Below are positions 1 through 8,200 of a DNA stretch of 10,779 nucleotides, piece by piece. The DNA lies in contig JAMOSE010000112.1 in NCBI GenBank assembly GCA_027063215.1, positions 1-10,779 of the forward strand, read 5' to 3'. Origin of the DNA: Sulfurimonas sp. (GTDB lineage: Bacteria; Campylobacterota; Campylobacteria; Campylobacterales; Sulfurimonadaceae). The notes under the pieces were generated by a model. It was not told the origin of the DNA. It saw only the letters and a list, made by a program, of their open reading frames with translations, and searched no databases. The position numbers and the translations under genes were made by a program. Each line of letters begins with the position of its first letter. The stretch's first letter is position 1.

Positions 1-1627
1 TTTTTAATAAATTTATTTTTTGTGTAATTACATCAAACCAGTGTCCCGAATCTTCTCCAAAACCACCGATCTTTTTTGTTTTAAAGGCGATATCACGCAT
101 ACGATTTACTTCATCAACTGCTTTCCCAGAAACTGTATTGTGATAATATTTTACGACATTTCTGCTTGCTGCTTTTTCAAAACTGTCAAGATAGTCATCC
201 TGTTGTGTTACTAACATTACAAACTTATCTTTCATACCCGGCAAAAATTTGTTTCTTGCAAAAGTATTACTCATCACTGCTCGCTCAATTCCAGCGCGCT
301 CTTTTGCCATATCAAAGTTATACCATGCAAGCAGTGAACGGGCTTCATTGACAGTTTTTGCATCTTGTGCCATAGCTCCAAGAAAATTTAAAAAGAGTGC
401 ATGCATATTTGTATAGTAACCAATAACTTTTTTTCCACCCATTGTTAAATTCAAAGCACCCTCTCGAATAGTCTCTAACTTATCTAATTCATCTATTGCC
501 TGATTAAGCCATTTTCTTGAAATATAGTTGATTTTTGACTTGTCCGTACGATTAAGAATTTTTCTAAACTCTGCTAGTTTTACATTAGTAAGAAGCTTTT
601 GTGCAGGAAGCCTTTTTACAAATTTTTTGCCTTTACTCCCCACATAACCGGCTGTTGCACCTCTTTCTTTTTGGGTTTCATGCACAAGATTACTTACAGC
701 AACTGCTAAGCGTGCCTTTTCTTGTAAATCTGATGATGTAATATTGAGATGCGCAACTATATAGTTTTCCGTTTTTTTCAATAAACCGAGTTTTTTGGAA
801 ATTGTATCAAACCAGTATGTTGCATTAACACCAAAGCCACCAATTTCCTTAGCATTTAAAATTACATTTCGAATACGCTGTACCTCTTTTACAGCCGGAC
901 TTTCATCCAATAGTGAATGAAAATATGCTTTTGTGTCAGGATCAGAATAATCATTAAACGTTTTCATAAAAGATTTTTGCATACTTATAAGATCTGCAAA
1001 TTTTTCTCGAGAATCATCTACAAAATAATCATGAACCAAAATATTTGCTCCGACAGCTCGCTCAATTCCAGTTCGCTCTTTTGCCATTAAAAAACTCAAA
1101 TATGCAATGATCTGCTTTGAAATTTCAGGAGTAGAAGGCATTGCTGAAACTTTAACAATAATCATCAAGAAATCGTTATTCATATTTGTATAGTATGTAA
1201 GAGCATCTGTTACAGAAATTTGCAATTTAAAAATTTTATCACGCATACTCTGTAACTGTGAAGCATCTTGATATGCTTTTGAAATAACATCACCAAGAAA
1301 CTCCGGTCGATCTAAATTCTCTTTGGCTATATACGCTTTAATCGCATGCAACTGCTTATCTGTCAGCTTTCTCTGCTCAATTAATTTACTTTTGTACTTT
1401 TTACCTTTACTCCCAAGATAAACAGCACTCATCCCTCTCTCTTTTTGTGTTTCATGCAAAAGAGATGAGATATGACGCAATAAAATAGACGACTTGTCAG
1501 CCACTTTAAAAGTCTCCAACTCCAAGTACTTATTGTACATCAGAACAGAAGCCAAAACTAAAATCATTATAGTAGGAATTAGGATCTGAAGAATTAACTT
1601 CAGTCGAATAGATAAGTTGTTTAACAC
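1..1627 (-). CDS. Membrane sensor with tandem NIT (nitrate/nitrite-sensing) domains, C-terminus missing
   Basis: The reading frame is open from a GTG at 1627 to the left edge (542 residues, no stop), so the gene continues outside the window. GTG is chosen because AAAAAAGG lies 7 bases upstream and a hydrophobic segment follows at once. Residues about 10-31 form one membrane helix. Two copies of a NIT-type domain then follow, at about 46-295 and 304-542. Each has the motif HETQKERG (58-65 and 316-323) followed by a GSKGKK stretch, then MAKERxGIERAV (181-192 and 440-451), and ends in GGFG...WFD (263-274 and 521-532). NIT domains are known as periplasmic helical sensors of nitrate and nitrite on chemoreceptors, kinases and cyclases. 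By inference the domains lie in the periplasm and a second membrane helix plus output domain (HAMP/MCP, kinase or GGDEF) lies off the edge. Ligand and output are not visible. Confidence 0.88.
   Translation of the reverse strand, partial: MLNNLSIRLKLILQILIPTIMILVLASVLMYNKYLELETFKVADKSSILLRHISSLLHETQKERGMSAVYLGSKGKKYKSKLIEQRKLTDKQLHAIKAYIAKENLDRPEFLGDVISKAYQDASQLQSMRDKIFKLQISVTDALTYYTNMNNDFLMIIVKVSAMPSTPEISKQIIAYLSFLMAKERTGIERAVGANILVHDYFVDDSREKFADLISMQKSFMKTFNDYSDPDTKAYFHSLLDESPAVKEVQRIRNVILNAKEIGGFGVNATYWFDTISKKLGLLKKTENYIVAHLNITSSDLQEKARLAVAVSNLVHETQKERGATAGYVGSKGKKFVKRLPAQKLLTNVKLAEFRKILNRTDKSKINYISRKWLNQAIDELDKLETIREGALNLTMGGKKVIGYYTNMHALFLNFLGAMAQDAKTVNEARSLLAWYNFDMAKERAGIERAVMSNTFARNKFLPGMKDKFVMLVTQQDDYLDSFEKAASRNVVKYYHNTVSGKAVDEVNRMRDIAFKTKKIGGFGEDSGHWFDVITQKINLLK
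279..1087. repeat. Internal gene duplication: two NIT-coding units about 775 bp apart
   Basis: The two NIT domains still match at DNA level in their signature regions. Positions 279-310 and 1056-1087 agree at 30 of 32 bases. Positions 661-684 and 1435-1458 agree at 22 of 24 bases. The offsets (777 and 774 bp) are nearly equal, so the repeat unit is about 258 codons. Outside the motifs the two copies have diverged strongly. This is an old domain duplication with conserved functional motifs rather than a fresh tandem copy. Confidence 0.7.
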
Positions 1628-1656
1628 AAGAGAGCCTTTTTTAATAATATAGGGCT

Positions 1657-1662
1657 ATTATA
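1657..1662 (-). promoter_or_regulatory. Putative -10 box for the NIT sensor gene
   Basis: On the minus strand this reads TATAAT, 29 bases before the GTG start, in a very AT-rich stretch. That would give a leader of roughly 20-25 bases. There is no clear -35 box, which is usual for sigma70-type promoters in Campylobacterota, where the -10 carries most of the signal. It suggests the sensor gene is transcribed separately from dnaE, whose stop lies 122 bases upstream. The call rests on one hexamer in AT-rich DNA. Confidence 0.4.
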
Positions 1663-1749
1663 ATATTTCTTATGCTAAAAAACTCTTAAAATCTTTTTCC
1701 ATAATTAAAAATTTGCTTATATATTTTTTAAAAATAATTTTTTTAAATA

Positions 1750-4700
1750 TCATATAATATCTACAAACTCATTTCCCTCTAAAGCACCTATAAGTGACGA
1801 TCCAACACGTATAGAAGAATCAATAACAACATTATGCAATTTTGAGACTATGGTAACTTTGAGTGGTCTGTTTCCCGGATTTTGTCTGATTGTGGAGTAG
1901 AGTTTTTCTAACATATCAAAATCATTTAAGAGTCTTACTGCTAGATTTATCGGCTCAGGTGGGGCTTCTTGGATCTCTTTTTTGACCTTTTTCGTCTCAC
2001 GTTTTGCATCTTTGAGTGTCATCAGTTTCGTAACATTGAGTCGTGGTCCAAAGTCTGTATGGGTAATACGGGCTTTAAATGCCACCGGCTCTTCAAGGTT
2101 CATATCTTGGAGCTGTTCAAGCTTGTCTGAAAAAAGCATAATTTCCATATTTCCGTGAAAGTCCATAAGGTTGACTATCCCAAAGGTATTGCCTTTTTTA
2201 GAGACTTTTTTTGTAATCTCTTCTACTTTACCGATAAAAATAGCATAGGATCCGTCTTTTATATTTTCAAGTTCTGAAGAGAGTGTATAATTGAGTTCAT
2301 CAAGTGTCTCTCTATACTCATCCATCGGGTGTCCTGAGACATAAAAACCTAAAGTATCTTTTTCAAACTCCAGTATCTCTTTGAGTTCATACTCATCAGA
2401 ATTTGTAAGTTGTAATTCAACTGTTGTTATCTCATCATCATCTCCAAAGAGACTTCCTACTGCATTTTTCTTTGCTTCACTTGCTTTTTTTGCAGTATCT
2501 ACAATAAGTTCTATCTGATCCAAAAGTGCTTTTCGAGAGTATCCGTATCTATCAAATCCACCTGACTTTATAATAGACTCAATAACCCGTTTATTTACTT
2601 TAGACGGTTCAATTCTATTGACAAAATCCTGTAGTGTTTCATAATCTCCATTTGCTTCTCGCTCTTCAAGCATTGCATGAATGGCAGCTTCTCCAACACC
2701 CTTAATGGCACCCAAACCAAATAAAATAACCTCTTGTCCATCTTTACTGATCGCTGAAAATTCCAATTGTGAATCACAAATATCTGGAGGACTTAGCTCA
2801 ATACCCATGCGTTTTACTTCATCAATATAACGAACAACTTTGTCAGTATTATCTTTATCACTTGTCAGCAGTGCCGCCATAAACTCATTTGGATAGTAGG
2901 TTTTTAGCCAAGCTGTTTGAAAGGTAACCATTGCATAAGCAGCAGAGTGAGATTTGTTAAAACCATAACCGGCAAATTTTTCAATAAGATCAAAGAGTTT
3001 TGAGGCTTTATCATAATCATAGCCCTGTTTTGCAGCACCCTCGCTAAACTCGGCATTATAAACCGCCATATCTTTTTTCTTACCCATAGCACGACGGATA
3101 ATGTCAGAATAGCCCAGAGAAAATCCACCAATAGTCTGAACGATCTGCATAACCTGTTCTTGATAAACAATGACCCCGTATGTGTTTTTTAAAATCGGTT
3201 CCATTGAGTCAAAAGTGTACTCAATCTGCTCACGCCCATGTTTACGTTCAACAAAACTATCAAGCATTCCAGACTCCATCGGTCCCGGACGATAGAGTGC
3301 GAGTACCGCGATTAAGTCCTCAAAGCTATCGGGTTTTAGACGACGATTAAGATCCTGCATACCACTTGATTCTATCTGAAACATCCCGACAGTATCACCA
3401 CTTCGGATGATCTCATATACTTTTGGATCATTTTCATCAATGGTGTGCCAGTTTACATCAACATCATATCTTCGTTTAATGAGTTTTACTGCATTTTGAA
3501 TAACATCAAGCGTTTTTAAACCCAAGAAGTCAAATTTGATCAGATCAACATCTTCCAAGTAATTCAGCGAATATTGCGTTACAAAGGTATCTTCCCCACT
3601 TGGCTTATAAATAGGTGTCTTTTTCCAAAGCTCTTCATTGCTAATCACTACACCCGCAGCGTGCATACCAGAATTTCGTTTTAAACCTTCTAGTTTTTTG
3701 GCAAACTCCCAAACACGCTTGGCTTGTGGATCTGACTCGACAAGCTCTTGAAGCTTTGGCTCTTTTTGATACGCCCCCTCTATAAACTCACCCTTTTTCA
3801 TCTTACCGTTCAGTGTAATACCAAGCTCATCAGGGATCAGTTTTGCCATCTTGTCCGCTTGTGAAAGAGGCATATCAAGGACACGGGCAACATCGCGGAT
3901 AACCCCTTTTGCAAGCAGTGATCCAAAGGTGATAATCTGTGCAACCTGATTGCGTCCATATTTTTGAACAACATAGTCAATAACCTCTCCACGACGTGCC
4001 TGCATAAAGTCCATATCGATATCGGGCATACTTACACGTTCAGGATTTAAAAAACGCTCAAAGAGCAGATCATACTTCATCGGATCAATGTCAGTAATCT
4101 CTAAAGAGTAGGCAACAAGACTTCCAGCAGCACTTCCCCGTCCGGGACCTACAGCTATGCCCATCTTTTTAGCCTCTTTAACAAAATCCCAAACGATCAT
4201 CATATAGCCCGGAAACTTCATAGAGTTGATGATATCCATCTCAAAATCAAGCCGTTTTCTATACGCATCATGACGAGAAGGATCGACAATTTTCAGACGC
4301 TCTTCAAGCCCCTCTTTACACTTGTAGACAAAGTACTCGGCATCATTCTTGTCAGCCGCACTCATCCACTTTTTCTTCTCCTCTTCACTTGCATCTTCAG
4401 GCAGAGGCGCATCATCTTCATTGTTAATCTCAACCCCTTCTGCATGCGCATACTCTTGTGTAAATTTAAAATGCGGTGGTGTCGGTGTCTTTACAATAGG
4501 GACAAAATCTTCACACTTATCTACAATCTCCTGTGTATGCTCTAACGCCTCAGGTATATCGGCAAACAGACGTGCCATCTCCTCAGGAGATTTTATATAG
4601 AATTCATGGACGGAGTGGCGCATACGGTTTGGATCATCATAGAGTTTATTCATCCCTATACACATAAAAGCCTCATGATACTGTGCATCATCAGGATAAG

Positions 4701-5355
4701 TATAGTGGGTATCGTTCGTTGCTACGAGCTTAATGCCTGTCTCTTGAGCAATTTGCAGTATCTGTTTGTCAATGTTGAGCTGATCGCCAATTCCGTGACG
4801 CATCAACTCCAGATAAAAATCATCGCCAAAAATAGCCTGATATTCACGGGCAACTGCAAGTGCAGCATCATAACCGCCTGCTCCATTTTTAAGATTTCGC
4901 TCACTGAGATTTAAGTGCCAGTTTACTTCACCCTGCAGACATGCAGAGCTGCATATCAATCCTTCACTGTGTTCTTGTAGCTCTTTTTTATTGATACGCG
5001 GAAAGTAGTAAAAACCCTCTATAAAAGCTTTTGAAGAGAGATACATCAGATTTTCATATCCTACCTTGTTTTTAGCATACAAACAGATATGAAAACGCTG
5101 TTTTGTACTCTTATCACCGAGTGTCTCACCATTATGAATGTAACCCTCCATCCCGATAATGGGCTTCAGCCCTGCATCTTTCATCTGCTTGTAAAAATCA
5201 ATAGCACCAAACATATTTCCATGATCGGTCATAGCAACAGATGTCATACCTAGTTCTTTTATGCGTGAAACAAGGTTTGAGAGCTTATTTGCTCCATCTA
5301 AAAGGGAGTACTCTGTATGAAGATGTAAGTGTGTAAAGGGAAGTTGTGCGCTCAA
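1750..5355 (-). CDS. dnaE: DNA polymerase III subunit alpha
   Basis: This is the catalytic chain of the replicative polymerase, which extends DNA on both strands at the fork while held on the sliding clamp. It has 1201 residues against about 1160 in E. coli. In order it shows: a PHP domain (about 8-285, HLHLHT at 9-14, TDH 43-45, NDTH 214-217); the family C polymerase core, with the motif GPGRGSAAGS; catalytic Asp445 and Asp447 in PDIDMDF and Asp609 in IKFDFLGL, matching E. coli 401, 403 and 555; the GYGFNKSHSAAYA block; a helix-hairpin-helix region; a clamp-binding motif of the SLFG type at 968-971; and an OB fold (about 1035-1110). The start is TTG at 5355: a stop (TAA) lies two codons upstream, AAGAGAG sits 8 bases before it, and any internal ATG would remove the first PHP histidines. 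No intein or frameshift is seen. It lies 73 bases downstream of the cyclase gene on the same strand. Confidence 0.98.
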   Translation of the reverse strand: MSAQLPFTHLHLHTEYSLLDGANKLSNLVSRIKELGMTSVAMTDHGNMFGAIDFYKQMKDAGLKPIIGMEGYIHNGETLGDKSTKQRFHICLYAKNKVGYENLMYLSSKAFIEGFYYFPRINKKELQEHSEGLICSSACLQGEVNWHLNLSERNLKNGAGGYDAALAVAREYQAIFGDDFYLELMRHGIGDQLNIDKQILQIAQETGIKLVATNDTHYTYPDDAQYHEAFMCIGMNKLYDDPNRMRHSVHEFYIKSPEEMARLFADIPEALEHTQEIVDKCEDFVPIVKTPTPPHFKFTQEYAHAEGVEINNEDDAPLPEDASEEEKKKWMSAADKNDAEYFVYKCKEGLEERLKIVDPSRHDAYRKRLDFEMDIINSMKFPGYMMIVWDFVKEAKKMGIAVGPGRGSAAGSLVAYSLEITDIDPMKYDLLFERFLNPERVSMPDIDMDFMQARRGEVIDYVVQKYGRNQVAQIITFGSLLAKGVIRDVARVLDMPLSQADKMAKLIPDELGITLNGKMKKGEFIEGAYQKEPKLQELVESDPQAKRVWEFAKKLEGLKRNSGMHAAGVVISNEELWKKTPIYKPSGEDTFVTQYSLNYLEDVDLIKFDFLGLKTLDVIQNAVKLIKRRYDVDVNWHTIDENDPKVYEIIRSGDTVGMFQIESSGMQDLNRRLKPDSFEDLIAVLALYRPGPMESGMLDSFVERKHGREQIEYTFDSMEPILKNTYGVIVYQEQVMQIVQTIGGFSLGYSDIIRRAMGKKKDMAVYNAEFSEGAAKQGYDYDKASKLFDLIEKFAGYGFNKSHSAAYAMVTFQTAWLKTYYPNEFMAALLTSDKDNTDKVVRYIDEVKRMGIELSPPDICDSQLEFSAISKDGQEVILFGLGAIKGVGEAAIHAMLEEREANGDYETLQDFVNRIEPSKVNKRVIESIIKSGGFDRYGYSRKALLDQIELIVDTAKKASEAKKNAVGSLFGDDDEITTVELQLTNSDEYELKEILEFEKDTLGFYVSGHPMDEYRETLDELNYTLSSELENIKDGSYAIFIGKVEEITKKVSKKGNTFGIVNLMDFHGNMEIMLFSDKLEQLQDMNLEEPVAFKARITHTDFGPRLNVTKLMTLKDAKRETKKVKKEIQEAPPEPINLAVRLLNDFDMLEKLYSTIRQNPGNRPLKVTIVSKLHNVVIDSSIRVGSSLIGALEGNEFVDII

Positions 5356-5363
5356 TATTTATG

Positions 5364-5370
5364 CTCTCTT
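5364..5370 (-). promoter_or_regulatory. Ribosome binding site deciding the dnaE TTG start
   Basis: The minus strand reads AAGAGAG, 8 bases before TTG at 5355. Together with the in-frame TAA just upstream and the PHP motif at residue 9 this fixes a non-ATG start for an essential gene. The site is weaker than the consensus AAGGAGG, which with TTG would suggest modest translation. Confidence 0.55.
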
Positions 5371-5390
5371 ACTTATATAATTTTAAAAGG

Positions 5391-5396
5391 ATTATA
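5391..5396 (-). promoter_or_regulatory. Putative -10 box for dnaE
   Basis: The minus strand reads TATAAT, 35 bases before the dnaE start, inside the 73-base gap after the cyclase gene. No -35 is recognisable at the normal distance. It would let dnaE be expressed independently of the cyclase upstream. The evidence is one hexamer in AT-rich DNA. Confidence 0.4.
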
Positions 5397-5428
5397 GTTG
5401 AATTATCCTATAAACTTATTTAAGAAAA

Positions 5429-7285
5429 TCACTTTAATGAAGCAACACAGTTACGACCAGACTCTTTTGCTGAGTAGAGCATATTGTCACATCTTTTTAC
5501 AATACTATCTAGCGTATCTCCCTTTCTATATTGTGTAACACCAAAACTGCAGGTAACGGAGAGATTATTATGAAAAGTCGCTTTTTCAATAACAAAACGA
5601 AGTTTTTCGGCAAACATCTCTGTCTGATAGATATTTGTCTGTGTAATTATCATAAACTCTTCTCCTCCCCATCGTGCAAAGATATCAACATCTCTTGTAT
5701 GCTGTTTGATTAAAGCTGTTAACTCTTTTAAGATGATATCTCCGACATCATGTCCATATGTATCATTAATTCTTTTAAAATGATCAATATCAAACATAAG
5801 CAAAGAGAAAACATTCCCGTAACGCTCTGCTTTTTGCAGTTCTTGTTGAAGAAAAAATTCAAATCGGTTACGATTAAAAATCTGTGTTAATGTATCGAAG
5901 TTTGCACGTTTCTCAAGTTCTTGCTTTAACAAAAGATCTTTTGTTATATCTCTAAAGAGAATAAAAAACTTGTGAGAATCTTCAATCTTTTCAATTTCAA
6001 CAGAAAAAATACGCTCTTGCTTTTTGCAATTGAGCATTTTTACCTTATGTTCTTCATTTGGATGCTCTTTGACATATTCAATCCAATCCATACCGTTACC
6101 ATTATGTTTTGCCAAATAGCCATCTACTTCTATAAACATATCACAAATACAATCATGCTCACTCTTATACTTTTCCAGATTATCGTAACAAAAAAAGTCT
6201 AAAAATGCACGATTTGTATCTACAATGCCTTTACCGTCATTAACCACTATCAAATCATGTTGCAGATCGATCAACTCTTTAAAATAGCGTCTGTTTTGCA
6301 GTTCTTTATAGACAAAGAACCCTAACATACAGCCAAAGAGTGTTATAAAAAACATCTCTAATATAAATGTATCTTTAAAATGTTCTAAAAGAGAACTGTT
6401 GAGATGCACTAAAATATATGCAAAAATCTTACCCTCAATATCTTCAATAGGATACACAACAACGGCATAATGCGATCCTTTAAAACTATAATCAATGACA
6501 GACGGTTTCGTTTGCTTAAGAGCATTTTTAAAACTGTCTAATTGTTGGATGTATCTAAATCTCTCCTTCTCTATACTTTTAGCATCATGATCTTTTTTCA
6601 TATAAAATATATCTGTGCCTATCTTTACTTTATTGTAAAACTTTTTAATTCGTTTATTTTGAATTAAATTTTCTAAACAATCTGCACCAAAAAGAGCTTG
6701 ATATGCATCACCATAAAAATTTTGCATTTCATGGATTAAAGATTGTGAATCAACACTGTACTCATAACTTCCTATAAAATCACCATCATAAAAAAGCGGA
6801 TATTGAAAACGATATGAATCCTGAAAGACTCCAATCTCAAAGCCCTTTTGAAAGGAGAATGTTTTGTAGAGTTTTTGTAAAGAGTACCTTTGTTTTATTA
6901 TTTTGTCATCATGTGCATATGGTTTATGAAAACGTAAAAGAGAACGACCTTCTTTATCAAAAATATGAAAACCACTCAATCCATTGAGTTTTTCATAATT
7001 AAAAAAATCCATAAATTCATTTAATAAGATTTCTCTAATTTCATCTCGTTTTTCTTTTGAAGCACCGTTGGCTTCATACACAAGTTTGGCAATTTTATCA
7101 GAGTGTCTTGCATATGCATCATCATATGTCATTTCATATGCATTTACAGCACTCTCTAATGAGTTTTGAACAAGTTTTATACTCTCTTGATGGTACTCAG
7201 TTTTATTTGTAAGATATATATTATAGAAGTAAGCAGCGAATAAAAATTCATACATGATAAAAATAAAAAGATAATATCGAATCAT
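5429..7285 (-). CDS. Sensor diguanylate cyclase (periplasmic sensor, PAS, GGDEF)
   Basis: Makes the second messenger c-di-GMP from two GTP, probably in response to a periplasmic signal. Numbered from the ATG at 7285 (618 residues), it has a membrane helix at about 4-24, a periplasmic region of about 280 residues, a second helix at about 307-326, a PAS domain (about 336-450) and a C-terminal GGDEF domain (about 455-618). The active-site motif GGEEF is intact at 540-544, the metal Asp499 is in FDIDHFK, and an RxxD product-inhibition site (RDVD, 531-534) sits five residues before it, so the enzyme should be active and feedback-controlled. The periplasmic part contains FHIFDKEGRSLLRFHKP and FYDGDFIGSYEYSVD, resembling Cache-type folds; its ligand is unknown. 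No EAL domain is present. A GTG at 7294 in frame is an alternative start, but ATG at 7285 is better spaced from GGTGG (5 bases). It is divergent from a PhnD-like binding protein gene. Confidence 0.93.
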   Translation of the reverse strand: MIRYYLFIFIMYEFLFAAYFYNIYLTNKTEYHQESIKLVQNSLESAVNAYEMTYDDAYARHSDKIAKLVYEANGASKEKRDEIREILLNEFMDFFNYEKLNGLSGFHIFDKEGRSLLRFHKPYAHDDKIIKQRYSLQKLYKTFSFQKGFEIGVFQDSYRFQYPLFYDGDFIGSYEYSVDSQSLIHEMQNFYGDAYQALFGADCLENLIQNKRIKKFYNKVKIGTDIFYMKKDHDAKSIEKERFRYIQQLDSFKNALKQTKPSVIDYSFKGSHYAVVVYPIEDIEGKIFAYILVHLNSSLLEHFKDTFILEMFFITLFGCMLGFFVYKELQNRRYFKELIDLQHDLIVVNDGKGIVDTNRAFLDFFCYDNLEKYKSEHDCICDMFIEVDGYLAKHNGNGMDWIEYVKEHPNEEHKVKMLNCKKQERIFSVEIEKIEDSHKFFILFRDITKDLLLKQELEKRANFDTLTQIFNRNRFEFFLQQELQKAERYGNVFSLLMFDIDHFKRINDTYGHDVGDIILKELTALIKQHTRDVDIFARWGGEEFMIITQTNIYQTEMFAEKLRFVIEKATFHNNLSVTCSFGVTQYRKGDTLDSIVKRCDNMLYSAKESGRNCVASLK

Positions 7286-7302
7286 CTTAACCACCCACCT
7301 TC

Positions 7303-7331
7303 TTGAAATATTCTATAACTTTACTTATATT
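7303..7331 (+). promoter_or_regulatory. Putative sigma70-type promoter of the PhnD-like gene
   Basis: TTGAAA at 7303-7308 and TATATT at 7326-7331 are separated by 17 bases, the standard spacing. Transcription would begin near 7338, about 30 bases before the ATG. The site lies in the 83-base gap shared with the divergent cyclase gene; TATAGA on the minus strand (7312-7317) could serve that gene, so the two promoters would overlap and could be co-regulated. Confidence 0.45.
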
Positions 7332-7351
7332 TACTTTATTTTAACATTAAA

Positions 7352-7372
7352 GTGTTTATGATTTCTATATGA
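7352..7372 (+). other. Possible upstream mini-ORF overlapping the PhnD-like start
   Basis: ATG at 7358 (or GTG at 7352) opens a reading frame of four (or six) codons ending in TGA at 7370-7372, which overlaps the ATG of the PhnD-like gene at 7369 as ATGA. AAAG at 7349-7352 is 5 bases before the mini-ORF ATG, whereas no Shine-Dalgarno sequence stands at normal distance before the main start. Translation of the main gene could therefore depend on reinitiation. This may equally be chance. Confidence 0.25.
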
Positions 7373-8178
7373 AAGCAATTTTACTAACCCTCTTTTTTTT
7401 AACATTTCATCTTTTTGCTTCTGATACATTGGTATTTGGAGCTATTGCAACAGTTAATCCGGAGATTATGAAAAAAAAATTAACACCACTGATGAAAGAG
7501 ATAGAAAAAGCTACAAATAAACATCTCATCTTTAAAACCGGATACAATTATGCAGATACAATCAAAAAATTTGCAGATGGAACATTTGATATAGGCTATA
7601 TTGGACCGGCACCATACATCAAAGTAAAAAATATCAATAAAAATGCTCTTATCTTGCTAGCAGGAATCAAAAACTCACAAAAAAGTCCCTTTAGAAGTGT
7701 TATTTTTTCAAAAAAAGGATCAAAATACCGTACATATAACGATTTGAAAAATCAAGATTTTGCATTTGGTTCACCAAACTCTACCCTCTCCTACTATGTT
7801 CCAAAATATATGCTTCAAAAAGAGAACATTGCGCAGGAGATAAAAAGATTTCGTTTTATGGGCAGACATGATAAAGTAGCACAATATGTTATTATGGGCA
7901 GATATGCAGCCGGAGCTGTAAAACAATCTGTTGCAAACAAATATGCAAAATATATACAGGTAATTGCAACAAGTAAACCACTTGTAGGCTTTGCCATTGT
8001 TGCAAGCACAAAATTAGATCCAAAAACCATAAAAAAATTACAGCATCTTTTTGAAAATTTTCATAATATAAAAGCATTAAAACAGATCAAAAAAAGTGCT
8101 ATTGGATTTGAAAAAAGAGAAGATAGTCAATACAACAGACTACGAAAAATTATGCAAGAGGTAGATAAATACAAATAA
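7369..8178 (+). CDS. PhnD-like periplasmic substrate-binding protein (orphan)
   Basis: A 269-residue secreted binding protein of the phosphate/phosphite/phosphonate (PhnD, COG3221-type) family. Residues 1-17 form a signal peptide, with likely cleavage after LFA. The mature protein starts with a beta strand and VNPE (29-32), and then shows the family pattern: GYNYADTI (58-65), FADGTFDIGYIGPAPY (68-83), FGSPNSTLSYYVP (133-145) and a GRHDKV...GRYAAGAV block (165-184). In the family these loops close over a phosph(on)ate-like oxyanion; the actual ligand here cannot be read. There is no ABC permease or ATPase gene on either side. Instead the gene is divergent from a sensor diguanylate cyclase, so a signalling role (binding protein feeding a sensor) is at least as likely as transport. 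No lipobox cysteine is seen, so it should be soluble in the periplasm. Confidence 0.88.
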   Translation: MKAILLTLFFLTFHLFASDTLVFGAIATVNPEIMKKKLTPLMKEIEKATNKHLIFKTGYNYADTIKKFADGTFDIGYIGPAPYIKVKNINKNALILLAGIKNSQKSPFRSVIFSKKGSKYRTYNDLKNQDFAFGSPNSTLSYYVPKYMLQKENIAQEIKRFRFMGRHDKVAQYVIMGRYAAGAVKQSVANKYAKYIQVIATSKPLVGFAIVASTKLDPKTIKKLQHLFENFHNIKALKQIKKSAIGFEKREDSQYNRLRKIMQEVDKYK

Positions 8179-8193
8179 ATCTATCTACCTTTT
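8156..8193. terminator. Hairpin between convergent genes, probable bidirectional terminator
   Basis: Positions 8156-8167 pair with 8182-8193: twelve base pairs including one G-U on the plus-strand transcript, around a 14-base loop. The core AGGTAGATA / TATCTACCT is a perfect 9-bp inverted repeat. The TAA stop of the PhnD-like gene (8176-8178) lies in the loop, and the ATP-grasp gene ends at 8201 on the other strand. The T run on the plus side is short (four bases, used in the stem) and there is little T run on the minus side. It is therefore a weak intrinsic terminator or a transcript-end stabiliser. Confidence 0.55.
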
Positions 8194-8200
8194 ACAAAAA

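Noticed and set aside
20..351. Plus-strand ORFs at the left end
   Set aside because: They run antisense to the NIT coding frame, whose motifs are unmistakable, and encode no recognisable domain.
1717..1760. AT-only inverted repeat after dnaE as a terminator
   Set aside because: The stem is made only of A and T and would be unstable. In such AT-rich DNA this pairing is expected by chance.
4270..4914. Plus-strand ORFs inside dnaE
   Set aside because: Shadows of the dnaE frame, with no ribosome site or domain.
5385..5412. Inverted repeat AGGAT...ATCCT before dnaE as an operator
   Set aside because: Only five base pairs with mismatches inside, and it overlaps the AT-rich -10 region. Too weak to call.
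7286..7294. GTG start at 7294 for the cyclase
   Set aside because: Possible, but the purine-rich site would be only about 3 bases away. ATG at 7285 is better spaced. The difference is three residues.
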